DNA of 22,387 bases from a virus: IMG/VR virus record IMGVR_UViG_3300021520_000011, positions 1 to 22,387 of that record; one strand, 5' to 3'. Below, in pieces: positions 6,507 to 14,139 of this stretch; the first letter of the stretch is position 1, and every line of letters starts with the position of its first letter. A program made the translations under genes and the position numbers. The notes beneath the pieces were generated by a model. That model did not search any database and had not been told where the DNA came from. It saw nothing but the letters and a program-made list of their open reading frames with translations.

Positions 6507-9500
6507 ATGCCAAATACTAATTTATACGCCCAAATAAATCCTTTTGTAGATGAAAAAGCCAAAGCCCTTTCACAAATTTACATTGATTTAGACGCGGAAT
6601 TACGCAGTAATTTAATCAATGCAACGCAGCAAGCCGTGGCGGGCGATTGGAATTTAAGGCGTTCGGCTGCCCTATTATCGCAAACAGAAAAGCAACTGCA
6701 GGAATTACAGGTTAATTTTCAAATATGGAATGGGGCAACCTTGCCCGAAGCGGCAGGATTGGGCGGCGCGGCAGTAAATCAGGAATTAAAAAAGTATAAA
6801 TTAAATCAGGAAAATGACAATACATGGAACCGACTTAATAAAGAAGCAATAGACGCGCTGGCGGCAGATATAGCGGGGCTGCACGGGCAGTTTTTGGGCG
6901 TTATACCGACACCCGAAGGCAAAACAAGTATACTGCGACAGATAGACGATTATTTAAGGATTTTGGGCGGCAAAGAAATAGCCCGGGGGCTTGGTTTGGG
7001 TTTGGGCAGCGACGAAGTAGCCCGCGCAATGAGAACGAAAAGTATAGACAGGCTGCGTGGGGGGCAACCGCTGCAGCAGTTAGCCGCCGGCGTCGATAAT
7101 GCGCTGGGAATGATAGACAAGGCAGGGCGCGAATGGTCGTTACACAGATACGGGCGCATGGCTGCCCAAACCGGAATGATGCGGGCTATAAACGAAGGAA
7201 GCGCGAATAAATTATTGCAGGCGGGGCAGCACGTTTATAAAGTAAGCAGCCACGGCACTTTATGTTATATATGCAAGCCGTATGAAGGTAAAGTTTTTGC
7301 CCTTGACGCGGAAGGCGAAGCCCGGGGCTATCCGAAATTAAATAGGGACGTTCCATTCCACCCGCACTGTATGCACAGCATAAGCCCGGCTATTCTTGAA
7401 ATATTACCGCCCGGGGATTCATACCCGACAATGACAAAAGAAGAAATAAACAAAACCGACAAAGATAGATATAAACAAATGAAACAGAATTACCCGGAAT
7501 TAATGCAGGCTGCTGGGCAGGGGTTCAGTAAAGAAGCGGAATGGGAAAGATTCAAAGCGACGGCAAAGGACGCAGCCGGCAACCCCGTACCGATTAAAGA
7601 TTTACGCGGCGGTAACTTTAGATACCGGGGCATTGAGAAGCGACGACTGGCGGCGACTGCAAACATGATAGCAAATGCGAATTTGTCATACGCGAAGGCG
7701 ATGGACACGCAAACCCGGAAATTCATGGGTACAAAGAATTATTTAGCGCAACGAACGGCGACAACCCCGACACAGCAGCGGGCTATTACAAACGCAGCAA
7801 AGAAGCCGGGGGGCGGCGTTGTGTTAAATCAAAACCCGTATTTAAATGGCACAATGCCCCCGGGTTCATATCATAAACTGCCGCCCGATTTACCACCGGT
7901 AGTAACATTAACCGCCCCGGGATATGGCGCGACAGTAACACCCCCGGCGACTAATAGCGTTATGCCTTCAATAAAAGATTATAAGGCAACCGACTATAAT
8001 TTATTTAAAACGGAATTTAAAAAGGCGTGGCAGTATGTTGTCGATAATTACCATTCATTAAATGCCGATGAAGTCGCCGCCGCTATTGATGAAATGACAC
8101 AGAAGAAAAAAGAGTATAAAAATTTATTGTCAGAAATGAAATTATCAGAATTAAAAGAAATTGCCAAAGCCGATAAAATAACAAATTGGGCGTTTGCAAC
8201 CAAAGACGATTTAATTATATTAATGACAGAAACAAGCGACGTAATGCTAAAACCGACCACGGACGCATTGGCGGCGAAGGTTACGGCATACGCGGAAAGC
8301 AGCGCGGCAAAGAAGGCAGCGAAGGCAGCAGAAAAGAAGGCGGCGAAAAAAGCCGGGGCAGCAGTTGACGACGTAACCGACAGCAGCGGAATTTCTGCAT
8401 TGACGGCAGAAGAACAAGCGGCACTGGATAATTTTAATGCAGCCTTTGACGCGTATAACGATTCATTATACACAGCAGCGGCACAAGCAGCAGCACAAGC
8501 CGAAGCAATAGCGGCACAAGAAGCAGCAAACGCAGCAGCAGCATGGCAAGCCGCGAACGATTCAGCAAACCACGTAATATTTACAGAATTAAATAAATTA
8601 AACAGCATACAAAAAGCGGCGGGCGAAACAGCCCCGTGGTTATCATTCAAAGAAAAGCTGCAGGAATTGCGAACCATTTTTTATTCACAAAGCGAATATT
8701 TAACAGCGCAACAAATAGCAGAATTTGAAACTTTATTTGTCGAAGGTGAAAAAATAGCGTTTAAGAATAAGCTGGACGCCTTGACCTTAAAAGATTTGAA
8801 AGTGATTGCAAAAGATTCGGGAATTAAAAATTGGGCATTCACTACAAAAGAAGAAATAATAACTTTAATGTCAGAAATTGCGCCCGATAAAACCGACCCG
8901 ATTACAAAGGCACTACAGGCGAAGGTGGACGGGTACGCGGCTGCAAAGAAAGCAAAGGCGAAGGCAAAGAAAGCGGCTGCAGATAACGCCCCCGTGGTTC
9001 CCGAAATAGACGCCCCGGGCGTTATACAATCCCCGGTTATTACTTCCCCGGATTTTGACGTTATAGACGCGAACTGGGCGCAAACCGTCGCAGATAATGC
9101 AGATAATTATTTTGATTATGTCGGAAACGCACAGCAACTGGGCGGCGTACATGACAAATATATATACAGCGACCCGCAAGGAAACCGGTGGTTATTTAAA
9201 CCCATGCGCGAAGAATTTTTATCATTAGCCGACGAAATGACTTATAAAATTGGGCGGCTATTTGACCCGGACGCGGTAGAAATTCGGAATGTAACTTTGG
9301 GCGGGCGCAACGGTTCAATACAGCGTATGAAAATGGGGCTGGAAGATAATATTAATTATGAAGGCGTCGCAGTCACAGCAATAAACGAAGACGAAATAAA
9401 ACAACTGCAGCAAAAACACGTAATTGATTGGCTTATGAGTAATCACGACGGACACGCGGAAAATTTTTTAAGAATGGCAAACGGGAACGTGGTAGAAATA

Positions 9501-11639
9501 GACCAAGCGCAAGTTTATAAGTTTTTCGGGCGTGACAAATTAGATATAAATTACAATCCGAACGCAACCGGGCAGCACCCCCGGACGTTATACAATGATA
9601 TTTTTCATGCAGTAAAAAATGGTCAAATGACAGTTGACCCATTAGAAGCATTAAAAACTATTCAGAAAATAGAAGCATTAGCCGATAATGACTTTTTAGA
9701 TTTATTGGATAAGTACGCATTAAAAAGATTTGCTAATAATGATAATAAATATTTGGAATTTCTAACAGAAGCCCGCAAGCGTAAGCAAAATATACGGGCA
9801 GATTTTGAAAAATTTTACAGCGACGTATTAAATAAACCCGGGTTTACTTTTGACACAATGCAGGCAGAAGCGCGGGCAGTTAATACGACGCAGCGCGTGG
9901 CTGCTGCTGCCCCGGACAGCGACGAGTGGAAGCAATGGGCGCAATACCTTGAGGACGTGAAAAAATTGGGTGGGCAGGGAAAAGAATTTCCGTTTGATAC
10001 CGATATGATAGAAGAACAAAATTTATTAACCTATATTGAAAAGTTACCGAACGGCAGCAGCCAGACAGTTATGAGGGTTAAAATTCGCCCGGAACGTGAA
10101 AGCGAATTGCTAAATTTATTAAATAATTCGGGCGGGACACCCGGAACCCCCGGCGTTCCTATAGGTTCAATTCACCCCGATGATAATTATTACGAAACAG
10201 TAAAAGCGGCAGCAAAAACAATTAACCACCATATTACGCAGGGCGATACTGCATACAATCAGTCAAAATTAAACGCGGCGTTATCTTTACGCGACGAGTT
10301 ACGTAATATTGTATATCACCAGACAGTTGACGCAGAAAAAGAAGCAATGGCAAAGTATTATTTGGAAATGATAACCGATATACAAACGGCGTCAGTATCA
10401 AGCAGCCCCGAAGCATTGCCATTCTTTGAACAATATAGAACCCGGGCAGTTATAGGGGGAACCCCGGCGATACCTGCAACAAATGGCGGGTTAAATATTA
10501 GTTATAAAGGCAACGTAAGAATTCCGAAAAAAGTAACACAAAGCGGCGACACAGTAAACACCCAAACAGTATTTGATAGTTATCACGACGCAATGAATAA
10601 ACCGAATTATGGCAGTAAGGACGGGTTACAATATACAATAGATTTGGGCGACGGTTACGAAGCAACCTATCTACCGTGGGGACACGAAAATTATTACGCG
10701 GAAAGCGGCAAACTTGAAATAAGATGGGCAGGGCAACCGACAACAAACGAATTAAAAGAAGTATTCGGAAAAATGTCGAACGATTTAAAAATACCGGCAT
10801 TCAAAGCAGCCGGCGAAGATATGGAATTATTATATTTACATAAACAGGCTTATGTCACCTTGGAAACGAAAACCCCGGCTTATCGTAATATGATTAGTCA
10901 ATTAGACGCCCGGGGCGCAAGTAATGCCGAAAGAATACAGAAAATGCGGGAATATTGGAACGGTAAATTGGGAGTTGAGGACGTGACAAAATTACCCGAT
11001 TATAACCCGCTGGGTGAATATCAAACTGGGTTCAAAGATAATACAATTGACGGCGGGCGGCGTATTACAAAGCGTTTCGATATATCAGAAGCGCAAATTA
11101 ACGAAGAAATGAAAGATTACAGAATATACATGGCAGTCACAGCTAATAACGGTATAGACGACTTAATTAATTTGATGATGAAAAATAATGGCGTATTAGC
11201 GGCAAACGTCGAAAAATTGCGTATTGGCGTTCCGGGCGGCGGTTGGTCACCTATACAGGACTTGGATAAAGGTGGCGCGAATTTTGTATTTACACGTATT
11301 TTCAATAAAGATACCCGCGAAAGCGGATTATTTTTTAAGCCCAATATGCTGCGTAGAATGGACGCAATAAGTTACGACCACGACGCATACGGTAATTGTG
11401 TTGGGGATTTTGTAGAACAAAATAGAAAAACAACTATTAATGATTTTAGAAGCCGCTGCGCAATACGCCCACGGAATGAAACCGACTTTAAAAATTCTAT
11501 ATCATTTCTTGACAATATAGATATTATAAAATGTAACGGCAGCGCACAAAAAGAAAAAATTATAAAAGCATTTCACGATTTGAATATAACGCGATTACCC
11601 GACGGGCGATTAATTAAAAATATTGTGAAATGCCTTTAA
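6507..11639 (+). CDS. Giant MuF-like minor capsid protein with SAP-like repeats and kinase-like domain
   Basis: About 1710 aa from the ATG at 6507; TTG at 6486 and ATG at 6492 are alternative starts. Residues 1-320 match a minor capsid/MuF protein: an N-terminal helical region, then CYIC (253-256) and HPHCMH (285-290), the usual Cys/His metal site. Residues about 500-850 hold two related units. Each has a SAP/Rho-N-like helix pair (LSELKEIAKADKITNWAF near 546; LTLKDLKVIAKDSGIKNWAF near 759) and an Ala/Lys-rich tail, with an Ala-rich coiled coil between them. Residues about 870-1130 look like a HipA/PI3-PI4-kinase-type domain: Lys898 in WLFKP, Glu910, HVIDW at 971, NHDGHAEN (979-986) and EIDQ with Asp999. 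A Gly/Pro linker near 1210 precedes an unassigned region. The last 180 residues include RIGVPGGGWSPIQD and MDAISYDHDAYGN. The MuF part suggests a location inside the capsid at the portal; the rest may be delivered to the host. Kinase call is by motif only. Confidence 0.8.
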   Translation: MPNTNLYAQINPFVDEKAKALSQIYIDLDAELRSNLINATQQAVAGDWNLRRSAALLSQTEKQLQELQVNFQIWNGATLPEAAGLGGAAVNQELKKYKLNQENDNTWNRLNKEAIDALAADIAGLHGQFLGVIPTPEGKTSILRQIDDYLRILGGKEIARGLGLGLGSDEVARAMRTKSIDRLRGGQPLQQLAAGVDNALGMIDKAGREWSLHRYGRMAAQTGMMRAINEGSANKLLQAGQHVYKVSSHGTLCYICKPYEGKVFALDAEGEARGYPKLNRDVPFHPHCMHSISPAILEILPPGDSYPTMTKEEINKTDKDRYKQMKQNYPELMQAAGQGFSKEAEWERFKATAKDAAGNPVPIKDLRGGNFRYRGIEKRRLAATANMIANANLSYAKAMDTQTRKFMGTKNYLAQRTATTPTQQRAITNAAKKPGGGVVLNQNPYLNGTMPPGSYHKLPPDLPPVVTLTAPGYGATVTPPATNSVMPSIKDYKATDYNLFKTEFKKAWQYVVDNYHSLNADEVAAAIDEMTQKKKEYKNLLSEMKLSELKEIAKADKITNWAFATKDDLIILMTETSDVMLKPTTDALAAKVTAYAESSAAKKAAKAAEKKAAKKAGAAVDDVTDSSGISALTAEEQAALDNFNAAFDAYNDSLYTAAAQAAAQAEAIAAQEAANAAAAWQAANDSANHVIFTELNKLNSIQKAAGETAPWLSFKEKLQELRTIFYSQSEYLTAQQIAEFETLFVEGEKIAFKNKLDALTLKDLKVIAKDSGIKNWAFTTKEEIITLMSEIAPDKTDPITKALQAKVDGYAAAKKAKAKAKKAAADNAPVVPEIDAPGVIQSPVITSPDFDVIDANWAQTVADNADNYFDYVGNAQQLGGVHDKYIYSDPQGNRWLFKPMREEFLSLADEMTYKIGRLFDPDAVEIRNVTLGGRNGSIQRMKMGLEDNINYEGVAVTAINEDEIKQLQQKHVIDWLMSNHDGHAENFLRMANGNVVEIDQAQVYKFFGRDKLDINYNPNATGQHPRTLYNDIFHAVKNGQMTVDPLEALKTIQKIEALADNDFLDLLDKYALKRFANNDNKYLEFLTEARKRKQNIRADFEKFYSDVLNKPGFTFDTMQAEARAVNTTQRVAAAAPDSDEWKQWAQYLEDVKKLGGQGKEFPFDTDMIEEQNLLTYIEKLPNGSSQTVMRVKIRPERESELLNLLNNSGGTPGTPGVPIGSIHPDDNYYETVKAAAKTINHHITQGDTAYNQSKLNAALSLRDELRNIVYHQTVDAEKEAMAKYYLEMITDIQTASVSSSPEALPFFEQYRTRAVIGGTPAIPATNGGLNISYKGNVRIPKKVTQSGDTVNTQTVFDSYHDAMNKPNYGSKDGLQYTIDLGDGYEATYLPWGHENYYAESGKLEIRWAGQPTTNELKEVFGKMSNDLKIPAFKAAGEDMELLYLHKQAYVTLETKTPAYRNMISQLDARGASNAERIQKMREYWNGKLGVEDVTKLPDYNPLGEYQTGFKDNTIDGGRRITKRFDISEAQINEEMKDYRIYMAVTANNGIDDLINLMMKNNGVLAANVEKLRIGVPGGGWSPIQDLDKGGANFVFTRIFNKDTRESGLFFKPNMLRRMDAISYDHDAYGNCVGDFVEQNRKTTINDFRSRCAIRPRNETDFKNSISFLDNIDIIKCNGSAQKEKIIKAFHDLNITRLPDGRLIKNIVKCL

Positions 11640-12049
11640 ACTTCGCGCCGGCATTTTTCCCGTATTCTATTTATTTCGTCAAATAGCGGCTTGCCGATTT
11701 TAGCGCAATATTTTTTCCATTGCATGAATATGTCATATTTTTGGGGATATGCTGCAGCGTTAATAGCGTTAAAATCAAAGCCCCGCCCCCGGTTATCAGT
11801 AATACAGATATTATCTATATTTGTCATGGTAATATTGACGCCTTCTATAACGTGTGTACACCTGTCATTCTCGTAAAATCCATAATCGAGTAATAAAAAA
11901 TATACTTCGTTTTCACTTCTATATTTTAATAATTCGATAAGCCCCGCACCACCCCGGGGCTGCATACTTCCGCTGGCGTGGTAAATGTCATATTCAAACC
12001 CCGAAGCGTTTAAACGCGCCAAAATTTCTTCTATTTGCGATTTATTCAT
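11636..12049 (-). CDS. Unknown protein, 137 aa, lone leftward gene next to the giant capsid gene
   Basis: A 137-residue soluble protein (starting MNKSQIEEILARLNASGF) with a helical N-terminus, a central beta-rich part (EVYFLLLDYGF, then HVIEGVNITMTNIDNICIT) and a helical basic C-terminus (FDEINRIREKCRREV). It has no signal peptide, membrane segment or known motif, and I recognise no family. It is convergent with the giant capsid gene; the two stop codons overlap by two bases. It has its own near-consensus promoter and a leader hairpin whose arm includes the only SD-like sequence (GGGGGG) before the ATG at 12049. Independent expression next to a possible capsid-borne effector would fit an immunity or regulatory protein, or simply a moron. 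Function unknown. Confidence 0.65.
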   Translation of the reverse strand: MNKSQIEEILARLNASGFEYDIYHASGSMQPRGGAGLIELLKYRSENEVYFLLLDYGFYENDRCTHVIEGVNITMTNIDNICITDNRGRGFDFNAINAAAYPQKYDIFMQWKKYCAKIGKPLFDEINRIREKCRREV

Positions 12050-12054
12050 ACGAA

Positions 12055-12100
12055 AAGCCCCCCGATTTTTATAGCCCTTGGCAGTCGGGGGGCTTATATT
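12055..12100 (+). terminator. Strong hairpin: rightward terminator and leader structure of the leftward gene
   Basis: AAGCCCCCCGA at 12055-12065 pairs perfectly over 11 bases with TCGGGGGGCTT at 12085-12095, followed by ATATTTTT on the plus strand. It should end rightward transcription of the giant capsid gene. On the minus strand it lies between the promoter at 12129-12158 and the ATG at 12049. There it includes the GGGGGG that would be the ribosome-binding site and is followed by CTTTTCG. Confidence 0.82.
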
Positions 12101-12128
12101 TTTATGCTGCAGTTATTAAGCAACCGAA

Positions 12129-12158
12129 AGTATACACCCGTCAGCAATATACTGTCAA
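12129..12158 (-). promoter_or_regulatory. Near-consensus leftward promoter of the 137-aa gene
   Basis: On the minus strand, TTGACA (complement of 12153-12158) lies 18 bases from TATACT (complement of 12129-12134). Transcription would begin near 12122, giving a leader of about 73 bases with a strong hairpin. Flanks match the promoter at 6395-6423: CGGGTG directly before the -10 and the T-A-T bases before TTGACA. Shared regulation is likely. Confidence 0.82.
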
Positions 12159-12216
12159 TAGATTATAGCATTTTTTTAAAAAATTATTTATTTTTATTTA
12201 TTTTTTTTATTTAATA

Positions 12217-12354
12217 TGGTACAATGGCGGCAGTATTCGGGCGCGTAACCCGTACCACCGGGGCTATATTCAGTTATAGAAAGTGGGTAATTTTGCAGCA
12301 CCCGAAAATTTTAGACTACCGAACCCGTCGGGTATACGGGGAAGTGAGGAATTT
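12217..12354 (+). promoter_or_regulatory. Putative extended -10 promoter and leader of the scaffold/coat operon
   Basis: TGG-TACAAT at 12217-12225 is an extended -10 element in the gap after the leftward promoter, preceded by an A/T-rich stretch (12165-12215) like the one before the giant capsid gene. Transcription from near 12232 would give a leader of about 120 bases. The leader holds short GC hairpins, including CCCGT/ACGGG within 12325-12340, and a 13-base repeat of the portal terminator arm (TACCACCGGGGCT, 12253-12265). No protein is expected from it apart from a weak in-frame GTG at 12283. Its role is inferred from position: transcription must restart after the terminator at 12055-12100. 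Confidence 0.45.
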
Positions 12355-12987
12355 ATGCCTTGGAAAGAAACCGGGTACACGTTAGACGATTGGAATTCCG
12401 ATATGCGGGCAACGCGGGAAGCCGCCACGACTGCAGCAGAAACAAAATTAAACAAGGATTTAACGGCAGCCCAAAACGAAGCGGCAGCACTAAAGGTAAC
12501 AAATGAAACCTTGGCGGCAGCAAATGCGAATTTGACCGGCGAAAATGCGACTTTAAAAGCGACTGCAGAAAAAGCCGAAAAAAATGGCGTTGCATACCGC
12601 GAATTGATGAAAGCAGGCGTAAAAGCAAACCGAATAGACAAGGCACTTTTACACTTGGGCGACGACGCGGATTTTACCACGCCCGAAAAAACAGCGGCAA
12701 CTATTGCGAAAATGAAAGACCCCGATAATGGGATACCCGAATTTTTCACAGAAGGCGCGGCAGGAAAAGAAGGGCAGCAGGGCAAAGGTTCCGAAGGCGA
12801 CAAACAAACCGGCGGCGACAAACAGGCAGCCGGGGGCGCGTGGGGCGGTTCCGGGGGTTCGCAGTCAGGCGGCGGCAATATTGATATTCAAACACGAATT
12901 GCCGAAGCAACAAAGAACGGCGACCATCTTGGGGCTATTGCACTACAGCGCGAAGCGGCATACGCTGCAAAGAACCCCGCCGGGTAA
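12355..12987 (+). CDS. Scaffolding protein
   Basis: A 210-aa hydrophilic protein directly before the coat gene. Residues about 20-80 form an Ala/Glu/Lys-rich coiled coil (TAAQNEAAALKVTNETLAAA). A compact helical segment follows (AYRELMKAGVKANRIDKALL), then a Gly/Gln/Lys-rich linker near 130-175 and a short helical C-terminus that could contact the coat protein. This composition and position are typical of scaffolds that guide procapsid assembly and then leave. The start ATG at 12355 has GAGGA at ideal spacing. An in-frame GTG at 12283 would add 24 residues but has a poor ribosome-binding site. No protease motif is visible. Confidence 0.82.
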   Translation: MPWKETGYTLDDWNSDMRATREAATTAAETKLNKDLTAAQNEAAALKVTNETLAAANANLTGENATLKATAEKAEKNGVAYRELMKAGVKANRIDKALLHLGDDADFTTPEKTAATIAKMKDPDNGIPEFFTEGAAGKEGQQGKGSEGDKQTGGDKQAAGGAWGGSGGSQSGGGNIDIQTRIAEATKNGDHLGAIALQREAAYAAKNPAG

Positions 12988-13028
12988 TTATATCCCGGTA
13001 AAAAAATCTAACAAAGAAGGTAAAAATT

Positions 13029-14048
13029 ATGCCCGGAATTACTGGAATGGGTAACACTTTCAATTTACCGAATTATACCGGTCAATTGATTACTATCACC
13101 CCGGCAGATACCCCGCTATTGTCAATGGCTGGCGGTTTGACCGGTGGACGCCCAGCAACGCAAAAAGATTTTGAATGGCAGACTTCCGATTTACGCGACC
13201 CGGAAATTCCCGCAGTTTTGGAAGGCGCAAACGCCCCGACTGCACAAGCCCGCGTTCGTGCGAATATCACCAATACGGTTCAGATATTCCACAAGAAAGT
13301 CGAAGTTTCCTACACAAAGCAAGCAGCAGTCGGACAGCGCGACGGCTTGGGCAGCACAGAAACAAACCCGGTGGGCAACGAAATGAATTGGCAGATTTTG
13401 CAGGAATTAAAACAGCTTGCACGCGACGTTAATTATACTTTCATTAACGGCGTATACGCCAAGCCCGTCAATAACGACGACGCCCGGAAAACACGCGGCA
13501 TATTGCAGGCAATTGTCAGCAACCACATTTCTGCACTTTCCGACGACCAAGTACCGGTGGCGCAGTATTTAAGCGAAGCGATGGTTTTAGACATGATGCA
13601 GTTAGCGTGGGAAAACGGCGGCTTGAAAGAAAGCGAAACCGCCACACTGATTTGCAATGGTTCGATTAAACGGCAGTTAACCAAAATTTTTGTAACTGAT
13701 AAAGATTACGAAGAATCAAGCCGAAACGTGGGCGGCGTTAACCTGCAGACAATCGAAACCGATTTTGGCAAAGTTAACATTATGCTTGACCGTGCCATGC
13801 CTAAAGATACTTTGGCGGTTTTATCCGTCGATGTTATCGCCCCGCGTATTCTTTACATACCGGGCAAAGGCTTCTTTTTCGAGGAACCACTGGCGAAAAC
13901 CGGCGCAAGCGACGCGGTACAATTGTACGGCGAAATAGGGCTGGAATACGGACACGAGAAGCAGCACGCGAAAATTACTGATATTAAATTTGATACAGTA
14001 ACCGCGTACAGCGAACCGACACCACCACCCGAAGGCGGCGGAAACTAA
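13029..14048 (+). CDS. Major capsid protein, SU10/DUF5309-like HK97 fold
   Basis: A 339-aa coat protein after the scaffold gene. The N-terminus (NLPNYTGQLITITPADTPLL), the segment VLEGANAPTAQARVRANITN near residues 60-80, NTVQIFHKKVEVSYT, and the helix LKQLARDVNYTFINGVYA are characteristic of the SU10 major capsid family (DUF5309). The rest reads as an alternating alpha/beta HK97-type shell domain ending in a Pro/Gly-rich tail. The start ATG has GAAGG about eight bases upstream. There is no obvious long delta domain, consistent with a separate scaffold. It should form the icosahedral shell and be the most abundant product of the window. A GC hairpin follows the stop. The call is confident from pattern, length and position. 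Confidence 0.88.
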   Translation: MPGITGMGNTFNLPNYTGQLITITPADTPLLSMAGGLTGGRPATQKDFEWQTSDLRDPEIPAVLEGANAPTAQARVRANITNTVQIFHKKVEVSYTKQAAVGQRDGLGSTETNPVGNEMNWQILQELKQLARDVNYTFINGVYAKPVNNDDARKTRGILQAIVSNHISALSDDQVPVAQYLSEAMVLDMMQLAWENGGLKESETATLICNGSIKRQLTKIFVTDKDYEESSRNVGGVNLQTIETDFGKVNIMLDRAMPKDTLAVLSVDVIAPRILYIPGKGFFFEEPLAKTGASDAVQLYGEIGLEYGHEKQHAKITDIKFDTVTAYSEPTPPPEGGGN

Positions 14049-14069
14049 TTTAGCGGCTTGCCGTTAAAT

Positions 14070-14106
14070 GCCCGGGCAGTTTTTACACCTTATTTTCTGC
14101 CCGGGC
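14070..14106 (+). terminator. GC hairpin after the major capsid gene
   Basis: GCCCGGGCAG at 14070-14079 pairs with CTGCCCGGGC at 14097-14106, a perfect 10-base stem with a 17-base loop. Only TTCT follows, so termination is probably weak. It may give partial termination or protect the 3' end of the abundant coat mRNA. Confidence 0.6.
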
Positions 14107-14139
14107 TTCTAAAAATTTAAATTAAGGAAAAGTTTTAAA

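Noticed and set aside
8048-8677. Open frame of 209 codons on the minus strand inside the giant capsid gene
   Set aside because: It lies opposite the Ala/Lys-rich repeat region, where GCA-rich codons give long open antisense frames. The product is Ser/Ala/Phe-rich and has no ribosome-binding site.
12283-12354. GTG start giving a 24-residue extension of the scaffold protein
   Set aside because: Poor ribosome-binding site, whereas the ATG at 12355 has GAGGA at ideal spacing.
12270-12878. Pro/Ala-rich 202-codon minus frame opposite the scaffold gene
   Set aside because: Mirror of the Gly/Gln/Ala-rich scaffold sequence; no ribosome-binding site and unnatural composition.
12728-13054. Plus-strand 108-codon frame overlapping scaffold end and coat start
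   Set aside because: Out of frame with both genes, no ribosome-binding site, and it would interfere with a well-placed coat start.
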